The position numbers were made by a program, and so were the translations under genes. A DNA stretch of 64,000 nt from CAWIVJ01 sp963839525 (GTDB lineage Bacteria > Cyanobacteriota > Vampirovibrionia > Gastranaerophilales > Gastranaerophilaceae). The stretch spans positions 89,993 through 153,992 of the forward strand of contig CAWIVJ010000019.1 of the NCBI GenBank assembly GCA_963839525.1. Direction: 5' to 3'. The notes beneath the pieces are model-generated. The model was not told the DNA's origin. It worked only from the letters and a program-made list of their open reading frames with translations, and did no database searches. Numbering within the stretch: the stretch's first letter is position 1; the number at the start of each line of letters is the position of its first letter. Below are positions 25,768-34,460 of this stretch, one piece after another.

Positions 25768-26262
25768 ATGAATACACTTAATCCATATTTGAAACAATAC
25801 AAAAAAAATCAGATAGAAACAGCAACTCCTGAACAAATTCTTATACTGCTGTATGATGGAGCTATAAATTTTTTAAATAGAGCAAAATTTGCTCTTGAAG
25901 AAAATGATGACGAACAATTTCATAAAGGAATTATAAGCTGCAAAAAAATAATAATTGAATTTATGGATACTCTCGATATGGAACGAGGCGGTAAATTGGC
26001 TGCTACTTTATACAGCCTTTATAAGTATTACCGTAAAATACTAACAAAAGCAGAAGTTACAAAAAATGTTGACGGTATAAATGAAGTGCTAAGGCATTTA
26101 ATCAAATTGAGAGAAACCTGGCAAAAGGCAATAGAAATAGCAAATTCTGAAAAAGAAGCGGAATTGGGTGGAAGTATAAATACATATGATAAATACGAAG
26201 AAGAAGAAAATGACAATGTAGAATACGAATATGAGGAAGACGGCTATAATGACTCAGTTTAA
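25768..26262 (+). CDS. fliS: Flagellin export chaperone FliS, 164 aa
   Basis: Cytosolic chaperone that binds the C-terminus of flagellin and prevents premature polymerisation. NPYLKQYKKNQIETATPEQILILLYDGAINFL is the FliS start motif (quoted in parts: YLKQYKKNQIETATPEQI and LYDGAINFL), followed by FMDTLDMERGGKLAATLYSL (about residue 67), also typical. The last ~35 residues form an acidic Tyr/Glu-rich tail (YDKYEEEENDNVEYEYEEDG) not found in ordinary FliS. AAGG precedes the ATG. The next gene starts within its last codons. Confidence 0.92.
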   Translation: MNTLNPYLKQYKKNQIETATPEQILILLYDGAINFLNRAKFALEENDDEQFHKGIISCKKIIIEFMDTLDMERGGKLAATLYSLYKYYRKILTKAEVTKNVDGINEVLRHLIKLRETWQKAIEIANSEKEAELGGSINTYDKYEEEENDNVEYEYEEDGYNDSV

Positions 26263-26617
26263 GGATTTTGAAATACTATATAATCAATTCCTAAATTTAA
26301 CAAGTGAAATCAACAAAATTATAGAACAAGAAGATTATCTTTTAGCCCTTGAAAAATTAAAACATAAAGATAAGCTTATAAAAAAAATTATGAATGCCGA
26401 AAAAACTGTTAAATTTAGTGTAGAAGAGCGTCAAAAAATACAATTAATAAATGAAAAATTAAAAGAGGATGAGCAAAATAAAATTACTTATTTAAAAAAA
26501 CTCCATGCAGAGGTTGGAGAAGAACTTAAAAAAACCAGAAAAAAAGTTAAATTTAACTCAGCATATACAATAAACACTAAAAAATTAAAGGGCAAATTGA
26601 TAGATACCTTAGAATAA
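26249..26617 (+). CDS. FliT-like small helical protein, 122 aa
   Basis: Highly charged, all-helical by appearance (FEILYNQFLNLTSEINKIIE, then EERQKIQLINEKLKEDEQNK). Size, charge and place immediately after fliS, with overlapping starts, fit FliT-type export chaperones, which are poorly conserved in sequence. I take the ATG at 26249, with GAGGAAG upstream; an in-frame ATG at 26231 is also possible. Role inferred mostly from context. Confidence 0.55.
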   Translation: MTQFKDFEILYNQFLNLTSEINKIIEQEDYLLALEKLKHKDKLIKKIMNAEKTVKFSVEERQKIQLINEKLKEDEQNKITYLKKLHAEVGEELKKTRKKVKFNSAYTINTKKLKGKLIDTLE

Positions 26618-26627
26618 GGATATATTT

Positions 26628-27506
26628 TTGAAAGAAACATACTCTAAAGAAAAAAAATTTGCAGCAATGTTTTCAATAGTATCAAATTCATTTCTGATAC
26701 TATTAAAGTTTATTGCAGGAATTTTATCAGGAAGTATAGGGATTATTTCAGAAGCAGTTCATTCAGGTTCCGATTTACTGGCCTCCATAATAACTTTCTT
26801 TTCTGTTTCTGAATCTTCAAAACCTGCAGATGAAGAGCATCATTTCGGGCATGGTAAATATGAAGACTTTGCAAGCCTTCTTGAAGGACTTTTAATAATT
26901 CTGGCAGCATTTTATATTATCTATGAATCTTTAAAGAAAATTTTGTTTTCGCTTCCTGTAGAAATAAACACAAATATTGGGCTTGCAGTTATGTTTATTT
27001 CTATAATAGTAAATTTTTTCGTTAGTACGTACTTGTTCAAAACAGCTAAAAAAACTTTTTCTACAGCCCTATATGCCGACGGAGAACATTTGAGAACTGA
27101 TATTTATTCCTCTCTGGCTGTTATCATAGGATTATTTCTGGTAAAAATAACAGGAAATAATATTTTTGACCCACTTGTAGCTATTCTGGTTGCCATAATA
27201 ATTTTTATTGCAGGGTATAAAATATATCAAAAAGCAAAAAAGAATCTTTTGGATACTTCGCTAAGTAAAGAAGACAATATTCAAATTAAAGATATTATAT
27301 ACAAAAATATAGAAAATGGAGTCATATCATTAAAAAAATTAAGAACAAGAAAATCAGGGCTTAAAAAAAATATAGATATTACTCTTATAGTTAAAGGTTC
27401 TATGCCTATAAATACATCCCATGAATTATGCGACAAAATAGAAGACGAAATTGAATCTGTATTAAAAAATACTGATATTTCTATTCATTTAGAACCAAAT
27501 GATTAA
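26628..27506 (+). CDS. Cation diffusion facilitator (CDF) metal exporter, 292 aa
   Basis: Inner-membrane divalent cation/H+ antiporter with about six spans and a cytoplasmic C-terminal domain. Metal-site regions are visible: SEAVHSGSDLLASI (TM2, about residue 38), EEHHFGHGKYEDFASLLEG (about 65) and ADGEHLRTDIYSSLAVIIG (TM5, about 147). The TM2 position usually holding His/Asp-x3-Asp is HSGSD. Start is TTG with AAGGA 7 bp upstream, closely behind the FliT-like gene. Specificity (Zn, Fe, Mn, Co) not predictable. Confidence 0.9.
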   Translation: MKETYSKEKKFAAMFSIVSNSFLILLKFIAGILSGSIGIISEAVHSGSDLLASIITFFSVSESSKPADEEHHFGHGKYEDFASLLEGLLIILAAFYIIYESLKKILFSLPVEINTNIGLAVMFISIIVNFFVSTYLFKTAKKTFSTALYADGEHLRTDIYSSLAVIIGLFLVKITGNNIFDPLVAILVAIIIFIAGYKIYQKAKKNLLDTSLSKEDNIQIKDIIYKNIENGVISLKKLRTRKSGLKKNIDITLIVKGSMPINTSHELCDKIEDEIESVLKNTDISIHLEPND

Positions 27507-27516
27507 AAGACTGCAA

Positions 27517-28812
27517 CTATTTTAAAATATTTGCTGCACAATTTTTATTTTCTGTTTTATTCAATGTCAAAGCATTTGAAAGAGCAATTCCTCCCTGTAC
27601 CGGAGGGTTATTAACAACTTTTCCATTTACATATAAAACTGTAGAACCACCGCCGTCAAGATTCATTGCGTTAAAACAGCCGATTGATTTCATAAAATTA
27701 GCAAGTTCTGTTAAAGTCATTCCTATTGAAGAATTTTCACGACCATCTACAGTTACTATTATTAAATTATTATCTGCGGTATATCCCACTGCTGTTCTTG
27801 GATTTCGGCCTCCGATTGCACCGAGTTTTTGTGCGCTTATATCAACATAAACATTACCGTTTTTAACAAGATAAGGACCGCCGCTTATTATATGATTAAC
27901 ATTTTCCCAATTAGGAATTGTTGAAATATCAAGATTAACGTCTTCTCCTACATTAAATTTTCCTAACTGCTGCGCAGGACCTACAATTACAAATCCATCT
28001 TGAGGGATTTCAAGTACAGACTTTGATGTTTGTACGATTTTGTTGTTACTGACTGCCATTTGCATTCCATATTTTGGGCTTGAAGGCGCTGTTTTTCCCC
28101 ATTTCGAAGTATACACAATGACATAAGTTGATAACATTCTCGGTTGATTTATATTATCTACTTTTATCATCTTATTCCGGGATTTTAAGCTTGCATTTAA
28201 TTGAACACGTGCCATATCATAACCGTTATCAAAAATCCCCATAGCTACGCGGTTATAGATAGGTCCTGTATACATTTTCTTGTTAATCATTAAAGTTCCG
28301 AGAGGAACACCCGTTGCCGGTTTAAAGAAAGTACCGTTAATTGCGACAATTGAATTATTTTTCTTTGCGATTGTTGTAATTGTAGATTTTCTTCCCAAAG
28401 TCTCTGATGCTAGAGCGGGAGTTAATTTTAAATTTGGATTAATATCTGAATTTACTTCTACTACGTTAACACGTATAGGCTTTCCTTTATAATATTTTGT
28501 TAATTTAATATGTTTTACTCCGCGGTTTACATCTATAATTACTCCTTTTTTATATTTTCGCCTTATTTCGTTATTAAAATTTTGCGTTTTTTGCTCTATT
28601 GTGAGTTTCTCTCTTATATTCTTATCCAAAGTCGTACTTTGCAAAATAGGAGAAACAATTGTGCTATTTGCAACGGCAAATTGTTCCTTCGCCAAAATCG
28701 GGTACCCCTTAAAAGTATGCTGAGAAAATAGCAATCCCATAATAATTGAAATATTTAATATATTTGCAATTAATTTTGAGAGGTATTTGGGCTGTACAAT
28801 AAGCGTATCCAT
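27517..28812 (-). CDS. Phosphodiester glycosidase (NAGPA/DUF2233) family protein, 431 aa
   Basis: An N-terminal hydrophobic segment (ILNISIIMGLLFSQ, about residues 15-28) anchors or exports it. The C-terminal ~270 residues match the phosphodiester glycosidase domain that cleaves sugar-1-phosphodiesters: VAINGTFFKPATGVPLGT, IGGRNPRTAVGYTADNNLII, VDGRENSSIGMTLTELANFM and MNLDGGGSTVLYVNG are its hallmark blocks. Likely acts on cell-envelope polymers. I use the ATG at 28812; a TTG four codons upstream is in frame. It is preceded by a structured leader and its own promoter. Confidence 0.85.
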   Translation of the reverse strand: MDTLIVQPKYLSKLIANILNISIIMGLLFSQHTFKGYPILAKEQFAVANSTIVSPILQSTTLDKNIREKLTIEQKTQNFNNEIRRKYKKGVIIDVNRGVKHIKLTKYYKGKPIRVNVVEVNSDINPNLKLTPALASETLGRKSTITTIAKKNNSIVAINGTFFKPATGVPLGTLMINKKMYTGPIYNRVAMGIFDNGYDMARVQLNASLKSRNKMIKVDNINQPRMLSTYVIVYTSKWGKTAPSSPKYGMQMAVSNNKIVQTSKSVLEIPQDGFVIVGPAQQLGKFNVGEDVNLDISTIPNWENVNHIISGGPYLVKNGNVYVDISAQKLGAIGGRNPRTAVGYTADNNLIIVTVDGRENSSIGMTLTELANFMKSIGCFNAMNLDGGGSTVLYVNGKVVNNPPVQGGIALSNALTLNKTENKNCAANILK

Positions 28813-28824
28813 TTTAGTCACCAA

Positions 28825-28966
28825 GTTTTGCAGTAACCGGATACCTTTTTTTTGTCGAGTGGGAGGTAATGAGGGAGTGGCGTTATTATGCCTTTTTACT
28901 GAATCCTCTTTTTCCTTGAGGCAACACTCTGAGAGATTTTTGTAAACTATTACCTGGAATCTCCTA
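28825..28966 (-). promoter_or_regulatory. Structured ~140-nt 5' leader (possible cis-regulatory RNA)
   Basis: Downstream of a clear promoter the RNA can form several stems: AGGUAAU (template 28949-28955) with AUUACCU (28864-28870), an alternative GGAGAUU/AAUCUCU hairpin at its 5' end, CCUC...GAGG, and GGC...CGCC. Two of these compete for the same 5' bases, as in switching leaders. It does not match the TPP, SAM, cobalamin, c-di-GMP, FMN or lysine consensus that I know. Confidence 0.45.
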
Positions 28967-28971
28967 CTACT

Positions 28972-29000
28972 ATTGTAACATATATTTACATTTTACTCAA
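28972..29000 (-). promoter_or_regulatory. Sigma-70-type promoter of the phosphodiester glycosidase gene
   Basis: On the minus strand: TTGAGT (28995-29000), a 17-bp spacer, TACAAT (28972-28977). It predicts transcription from about 28965, giving a leader of about 150 nt. Confidence 0.65.
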
Positions 29001-29061
29001 GTGGCTCAAACCCTTTTATAACAGTATTTTTACAAAACTAAATAGTGTAAAATAGACATTA

Positions 29062-29472
29062 TTAGTATTTTAAAGGTTGGATGTTAATTCCAATTCCCAA
29101 TTTTTTTAATATTTCAGCGAGTATTGTTTGGGGATTAGTCCCCAAGATTTTTTTTGAGTTGTTTACACTATTCATTATTTCAGCAAACACTTTTTCCGGT
29201 GTTTCCTGAATTTTAGCGCTAGCTATATCTTGCGGACCTAAAATAGTTACTCCTTCTTGTAAGCTCATAATAAACTCATCCTTTTTACCAGGGCATAACG
29301 TTTTTACAACATTTTCAGCTAAATCTACTGTTTTTCCTGCTGTTTTTGCTAGTCTACTAAGAATAGCCGGCACCAACACACCAGCATTTTTATCCATTAT
29401 CGTTACAGCTTCAAAATTAATATCGTGTTTTCTACGATTAACACAATTACAGTTTAATGGCATAATTTTCAT
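29062..29472 (-). CDS. Hypothetical protein with FKG-type leader, 136 aa
   Basis: Unrecognised. It opens MKIMPLNCNCVNRRKHDINF followed by EA, the same leader pattern as other proteins here (Met-Lys-Ile, polar/Cys/Asn-rich stretch, Asn-Phe-Glu-Ala). The rest is helical and mildly amphipathic (AILSRLAKTAGKTVDLAENV, then AEIMNSVNNSKKILGTNPQT) with no membrane span. AAGGAAG is a good ribosome site. Monocistronic. Function unknown. Confidence 0.6.
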   Translation of the reverse strand: MKIMPLNCNCVNRRKHDINFEAVTIMDKNAGVLVPAILSRLAKTAGKTVDLAENVVKTLCPGKKDEFIMSLQEGVTILGPQDIASAKIQETPEKVFAEIMNSVNNSKKILGTNPQTILAEILKKLGIGINIQPLKY

Positions 29473-29651
29473 AAATTACTTCCTTTTTTTAAATTTTCAC
29501 AACACATTTATTCCAAAAAATGTAAAAAAAAATTTTTGCTAGCAAAAATCAAGTAAAAATTTATATTTAAAAAAAAACTCTCTACACAATCATTTTGAGC
29601 ATGCAAACTCATATTAATATTTCTTAATATAATATGATTAGATAAAAACAT

Positions 29652-30374
29652 TTAAGGGTTTGGGATAATTTTAGCATTAACTTGCTTTTGTATATTTAAA
29701 GATTTTTGTAAGCTTCTAACTAACTCCGCGGCAGTTTTTGCACTGTGAAATTTTCCAGTAGTTACTAATGCCGTACATTTAAGCTGGTCCAAGTCATCTT
29801 TATCTGAAATATTAAAAGCAATTACGTCTATTTTAACGTCTTTTCTCGTTTTGATTAACTCCATTGCCCATAAACAAGGGCTTTCATCACAATTTTCTCC
29901 GCCATCAGTCAGTAAGATTATATGTTTTTTTCCGTCAAAGCCCAAAAAATCAGAATCAACAGCTTTCTTCAATGAGTAAGTAATTGGAGTCATCCCTCTC
30001 GGATTGGTTTTGGAAAGTTTTTCCTGCATCCGTATAGTACTTGCAGGGGTTATGGGAACCAGCAGAGTACTCGCTTTACAAGCATCATATTGGGTAAACC
30101 CCATTCTATGACCATAAACTCTAAGCCCTGCCCAGGTTCTTTTATTTAGAGTTGGTAAAATTTGAGCCATTGTTTGAAGCATTAAGTCTATTTTTCTTTC
30201 ACCGTCAAGTTCTTCTGTCATGCTGCTTGAAAAATCAAGGATAAAAAGAATTTTTTCATCCGGCTTGTCAAATTTATTATGCCCGAATTCATCCGGCTGG
30301 TAAACATTATAAGAACTTGCCAAAACATTGGCTGAAAGTATTAAAAAAATAAAGATAAACATAAATTTTTTCAT
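29652..30374 (-). CDS. Secreted von Willebrand factor A domain protein, 240 aa
   Basis: Signal peptide (MKKFMFIFIFLILSANVLAS) followed by a VWA fold. The metal-ion-dependent adhesion site is intact: ILDFSSSMTEE (DxSxS, about residues 47-57), with the later MIDAS residues in NPRGMTPITYSL (Thr) and LLTDGGENCD (Asp). Probably a periplasmic or surface ligand-binding protein. Two Cys near GGENCDESPC may form a disulfide. No partner gene (e.g. MoxR) adjoins. Confidence 0.85.
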   Translation of the reverse strand: MKKFMFIFIFLILSANVLASSYNVYQPDEFGHNKFDKPDEKILFILDFSSSMTEELDGERKIDLMLQTMAQILPTLNKRTWAGLRVYGHRMGFTQYDACKASTLLVPITPASTIRMQEKLSKTNPRGMTPITYSLKKAVDSDFLGFDGKKHIILLTDGGENCDESPCLWAMELIKTRKDVKIDVIAFNISDKDDLDQLKCTALVTTGKFHSAKTAAELVRSLQKSLNIQKQVNAKIIPNP

Positions 30375-30491
30375 ACTAAAAAAATAATCAAAAATTATAT
30401 TTTATCCAATAGCCAAATGGATGGACAGAAGTTTAGAAGGTTAAATTTATTTTAAACTTACCGGTTTTTCATGTATATGACTTCATTGCAC

Positions 30492-31877
30492 CTAGAAAAT
30501 ATCTGTTTTCATAGGATTTTTGAATTTGGTAATATTTGCCTGGAACAACAACTCAAAATTTCCGACAGGACCGTTTCTTTGTTTTGCTATGATAATATCA
30601 GACTTACCTTCTTTACCCGTTGCTTTAGGAACATCTTCATCTCTTTCTTCCCGGTTATAATAGTCATCTCTGTAAATAAACATAACAATATCAGCATCCT
30701 GTTCAATTGCACCTGATTCTCTTAAGTCAGAAAGCATTGGACGCCGGTCTTTTCTCTGCTCAACTGCACGGGAAAGCTGCGAAAGAGCAATTACCGGAAC
30801 ATCCAGTTCTCTTGCAAGGGTCTTTAAACCTCTTGAAATAGAAGAAATTTGTTGAATACGCTCTTCTTTACCCGAACCTTCCATTAATTGCAGATAGTCA
30901 ATAACAATAAGTCCGAGATTTTTTTCTTCCATTGCAAGACGACGGCACTTTGCACGAATATCTGTTAAAGTACAACCTGCTGTATCATCAATATAAAGAG
31001 GTGCTTCCGAAATACCGCTCATTGCGTTTGCAAGCTTGTCCCAGTCTTTTCGCTGCATATTTCCTGTTCTTATTTTTTGGGTATCAACTTCTGCTTCGGA
31101 ACATAACATCCTTTGAACCAACTGCTCTTTTGACATCTCAAGCGAAAAAATTGCAACAGGAATTTTTTCTTTTATAGCTATATTTTGAGCTATGTTAAGT
31201 GCGAAAGCAGTTTTACCCATAGATGGACGTGCTGCAAGAATTATTAAATCCGATCTTTGTAATCCATTTGTAAAATTATCAAGTTCATAAAATCCCGTAG
31301 TAATTCCTGTTAACTCATCTTTGTGATTATATCTGTATTCGATTTTTTCATAACTTGCAAGCACCAAATCTTTAACATGCGACATGTCTTTTGTTGCTTT
31401 TTTAGATGCAATATCAAAAATAAGTTTTTCGGCAGTATCAAGTGATTCATCAGTAGGGTTTAAATCATAACCGAGAGAAACTATTTCTGAACCGGCATTA
31501 ATTAATGATCTTTTAACCGCTTTTTCCTGAACAATTTTTGCATAATATTCAATGTTTGCCGTTGTAATTGTTTTAAAGCCCAAATCATTTATAAATGCGC
31601 GGCCACCGATTATTTCCAGTTTTGAATTTAAATTTAAGACATCTGAAACAGAAACTATATCTATACGCTCATTTTGATTAAACAATTGCAGCATGGCATC
31701 GTAAACGTGGCGATGGGCAGGCTTATAAAAACTATCCGGTGTTATAAATTCGACTACTTTAGTAATTACGCTCGGATTAACCAAAATAGCTCCCAAAACA
31801 GCTTCTTCCGCCTCTATATTTTGAGGGATAAGATTTGAGTTTATTTCTTTTTTTTCTTCGTAGCCTGTTTTAGTCAT
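30492..31877 (-). CDS. dnaB: Replicative DNA helicase DnaB, 461 aa
   Basis: Hexameric 5'-3' helicase of the replication fork. N-terminal domain: PQNIEAEEAVLGAILVNPS (about residues 18-36). RecA-like domain: Walker A ARPSMGKTAFALNIA (about 210), Walker B LIVIDYLQLM (about 320), then LKTLARELDVPVIALSQLSR, and the arginine-finger region RPMLSDLRESGAIEQDAD. Full length, no intein. GGGG just upstream of the ATG. Confidence 0.96.
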   Translation of the reverse strand: MTKTGYEEKKEINSNLIPQNIEAEEAVLGAILVNPSVITKVVEFITPDSFYKPAHRHVYDAMLQLFNQNERIDIVSVSDVLNLNSKLEIIGGRAFINDLGFKTITTANIEYYAKIVQEKAVKRSLINAGSEIVSLGYDLNPTDESLDTAEKLIFDIASKKATKDMSHVKDLVLASYEKIEYRYNHKDELTGITTGFYELDNFTNGLQRSDLIILAARPSMGKTAFALNIAQNIAIKEKIPVAIFSLEMSKEQLVQRMLCSEAEVDTQKIRTGNMQRKDWDKLANAMSGISEAPLYIDDTAGCTLTDIRAKCRRLAMEEKNLGLIVIDYLQLMEGSGKEERIQQISSISRGLKTLARELDVPVIALSQLSRAVEQRKDRRPMLSDLRESGAIEQDADIVMFIYRDDYYNREERDEDVPKATGKEGKSDIIIAKQRNGPVGNFELLFQANITKFKNPMKTDIF

Positions 31878-32180
31878 TTGCCCCGTTTCTTTTTATATAA
31901 AGATACAAAAAAATAATTGATACAAACTTAAGTTTAATATATAAGTATTTAAATTTAAACAAAAGGTAAACAAAATTTAATGAATATTTGTATAAAGTAA
32001 CAGAAATATTTTTATTTTTGTTCTAAAATTACAATTAGAACATAACTTTGGATTGCCGCATCAATCAAATGCGTTTTGTTATCTTCAATGACACAAGATG
32101 TGAAAATTTGAGTTAAAATGTCATTGCGAGGCTTTTAAAAAAAACAAGGCAATCCAAAAAAGAATTAAAATGGAGAAAAA
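31878..32180. other. 303-bp divergent intergenic region between dnaB and the cysteine desulfurase gene
   Basis: Very AT-rich near dnaB. The right half holds a dispersed repeat: GGATTGCC (32050-32057) and GGCAATCC (32148-32155) as outer arms around GTCATTGCGAGG (32120-32131). No ORF or RNA gene recognised. Confidence 0.6.
32050..32155. repeat. Dispersed palindromic repeat with GTCATTGCGAGG core
   Basis: Outer inverted arms GGATTGCC/GGCAATCC about 90 bp apart and the core GTCATTGCGAGG, which recurs at 55920-55931. Similar small repeats occur in many genomes. It ends just upstream of the ribosome site of the desulfurase gene. Confidence 0.7.
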
Positions 32181-33386
32181 ATGACAAAAAAATGTTTAAT
32201 ATATTTAGATAATAATGCAACAACAAAAATTGATGAAAAAGTTTTGGAAGAAATGCTGCCTTACTTTAAGGAAAGCTATTCTAATCCTTCAAGCATTTAT
32301 AGTTTCGGAGGAATTGCAAAAAATGCTGTAGTTAAAGCACGTGAGCAAATAAAAGATTTTGTTAATGCAAAAGATGCTAAAGAAATTTTCTTTACGGCTT
32401 CGGGTTCTGAAAGCGCAAATATGGCAATAAAAGGAGTTTTGGAAGCTGATAAAACAAAGACTCATATTATAACTACGAAAGTTGAACATCCTTGTGTTTT
32501 AAATCTTTATAAAGCTCTTGAAAAAAAAGGCTATAAAGTTGATTATATCAACGTTAATTCAAACGGGGACATTGATTTAGACGAATTAGCAAATACAATA
32601 AAACCTGAAACAGCACTTGTTTCCTGCATGTGGGCAAACAATGAAACAGGTGTAATTTTCCCTATAGAAAGAGTTTCTCAAATTGTTAAGTCAAAAAATA
32701 AAGAGACAAAACTTTTTGTTGATGCTGTTCAGGCAGCCGGTAAAATACCTATGGATGTTCAGAGTGCGGATATTGATTTACTGAGTATTTCAGGTCATAA
32801 ATTCCATGCTCCAAAGGGAATTGGAGCACTCTACGTAAAATCAGGAACTTTGTTCTCACCTCTTGTTGTCGGAGGACATCAAGAACGCGGAAAACGTGCA
32901 GGAACAGAAAATGTTCCTTATATCGCAGGTATCGGTAAAGCTGCTCAACTTGCAAAGGAATCGCTTAAATATGAAGCAACAGAGGTTAAGCGCCTCAGAG
33001 ATAAACTTGAAAGTACAATCTTAAAAACGATGTTTAATTCACGTTTAAACAGCGGCGTTGCAAACAGAGTACCGAATACAACAAATATTGGTTTTGAATA
33101 TATTGAAGGAGAATTGATTTTACTTCATTTAAGCGACTTTGGTATTTGTGCAAGTTCAGGAAGTGCTTGTACTTCAGGTTCTTTAGAGCCAAGTCATGTT
33201 CTTAAGGCAATGGGAATTCCTTTCACATCTTTACATGGAAGTATAAGGTTCAGCTTAAGCCGTTTTACGACAGAAAAAGAAATAGATGCCGTTATAATGG
33301 TTATCCCCAGAATTATTAAAAAATTAATTGAAATCTCTCCGTTTCAAAACGAATTAGCTGAATTAAAAAAACATAAAACGAGCTAA
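32181..33386 (+). CDS. Cysteine desulfurase (NifS/IscS family), 401 aa
   Basis: PLP enzyme releasing sulfur from cysteine for Fe-S clusters, thiamin and tRNA thiolation. IYLDNNATTKIDEKVLEEML is the family start, FTASGSESANMAIKG binds PLP, SISGHKFHAPKGIGAL carries the Schiff-base Lys (about residue 206), and the catalytic Cys loop is SSGSACTSGSLEPSHVL (about 327). The loop SACTSG and spacing are NifS/IscS type. GGAGA precedes the ATG. No iscU adjoins. Confidence 0.94.
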   Translation: MTKKCLIYLDNNATTKIDEKVLEEMLPYFKESYSNPSSIYSFGGIAKNAVVKAREQIKDFVNAKDAKEIFFTASGSESANMAIKGVLEADKTKTHIITTKVEHPCVLNLYKALEKKGYKVDYINVNSNGDIDLDELANTIKPETALVSCMWANNETGVIFPIERVSQIVKSKNKETKLFVDAVQAAGKIPMDVQSADIDLLSISGHKFHAPKGIGALYVKSGTLFSPLVVGGHQERGKRAGTENVPYIAGIGKAAQLAKESLKYEATEVKRLRDKLESTILKTMFNSRLNSGVANRVPNTTNIGFEYIEGELILLHLSDFGICASSGSACTSGSLEPSHVLKAMGIPFTSLHGSIRFSLSRFTTEKEIDAVIMVIPRIIKKLIEISPFQNELAELKKHKTS

Positions 33387-33443
33387 AATTTTATAATGCG
33401 TTGATATGATAAAAAAAAGTTCATTTGAGTTTAATATGAACTT

Positions 33444-33767
33444 ATGTACGAATTTGAATCAGATATAGAAGACAAGGAATTAAAGCAGGTAGGATTAGAA
33501 TTAATGTTCCTAACTCCGGAAAAGTGTTCTTCAAGCTATGGGATTAGCGCAGTTGAGCTTGCTAAACTTTTAAAAATTCCTGTTGAGACCGTCAAAAAGA
33601 AATTAAATATCTTAAAAGAAAAAGGCATTGTACGAACAAAAGGAATTAATCCAAAATACTGGTTATTTGATGATTATAACTTTCAACGAATAGACGAAAA
33701 TGACGAAATTTTTAAGCTTTTGTGCAGTTTTGACGACGTAGATTTCGACAGATTTTTTCAATATTAA
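33444..33767 (+). CDS. Winged-helix DNA-binding protein, 107 aa
   Basis: AVELAKLLKIPVETVKKKLN (about residues 36-55) is a helix-turn-helix and LKEKGIVRTKG the wing, as in MarR/ArsR-type regulators. The C-terminus (DVDFDRFFQY) is acidic and aromatic. It lies 57 bp after the desulfurase gene and upstream of redox genes, which it may control; no Fe-S cysteines of the IscR/Rrf2 kind are present. Ribosome site weak. Confidence 0.7.
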   Translation: MYEFESDIEDKELKQVGLELMFLTPEKCSSSYGISAVELAKLLKIPVETVKKKLNILKEKGIVRTKGINPKYWLFDDYNFQRIDENDEIFKLLCSFDDVDFDRFFQY

Positions 33768-33863
33768 ATTTAATAAAAATTAATTTATTATTAATTCTTT
33801 CCAGGTTATTGTAATTTATCTTTATACTATAAAATATAATAGTAATTAAAAGGAGAATTTATT

Positions 33864-34388
33864 ATGGAACGCATAAAATTATTAACAAAAGAAACTGCAC
33901 CTGAAAAATCTAAAAAAGTTTTAGAAGAAATAGGGCAGGGTGGGGCTAGAATTATAAATATTTTTAAAGTAATGGCAAATTCCCCGGTCGTTTTAAAATC
34001 TTTTATAGAGTTTCACAAAGTGCTTGCGGAAAGTAATTTAGAACCTGATCTAATAGAAAGGATTGCTATTAGATTGGCAGTGATGAATAGTTGTGAATAT
34101 TGTTTGGCAGCACATTCATATTCAGGTTCAAAAATTCTTTCACAAGAAGAAATTTTATTAAATCGTGAAGGCAAATCAGCAGATGCAAAATCACAGGCAG
34201 CACTTGATTTTGCTGCATCTGTAATGAAAAATTCCGGTAAAATATCAGATGAAGATTTTGAAAAAATTAAAAACGCAGGATTTTCAGATGGTGAAATTCT
34301 TGAAATTGTTACTGTTGTATCCTTGAATTTTCTCACAAATGCTATAAATAATGTTTCTGGAACAAAAGTAGATTTTCCTAAACCGTAA
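33864..34388 (+). CDS. Carboxymuconolactone decarboxylase/AhpD-like protein, 174 aa
   Basis: Peroxidase-type CMD family. The active-site motif CEYCLAAHS (about residues 79-87) contains the CxxC...H of AhpD-like proteins. VVLKSFIEFHKVLAESNLEP before it and ALDFAASVMKN after it are typical. Probably a thiol-dependent peroxidase or its partner; no ahpC nearby. AAAGGAG is a strong ribosome site. Confidence 0.88.
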   Translation: MERIKLLTKETAPEKSKKVLEEIGQGGARIINIFKVMANSPVVLKSFIEFHKVLAESNLEPDLIERIAIRLAVMNSCEYCLAAHSYSGSKILSQEEILLNREGKSADAKSQAALDFAASVMKNSGKISDEDFEKIKNAGFSDGEILEIVTVVSLNFLTNAINNVSGTKVDFPKP

Positions 34389-34460
34389 GAATAAATAGAA
34401 TTAATCAAAAACTACCACTTTTACTATTGAAAAAAAAATAATATCATTTACAATTAATTT

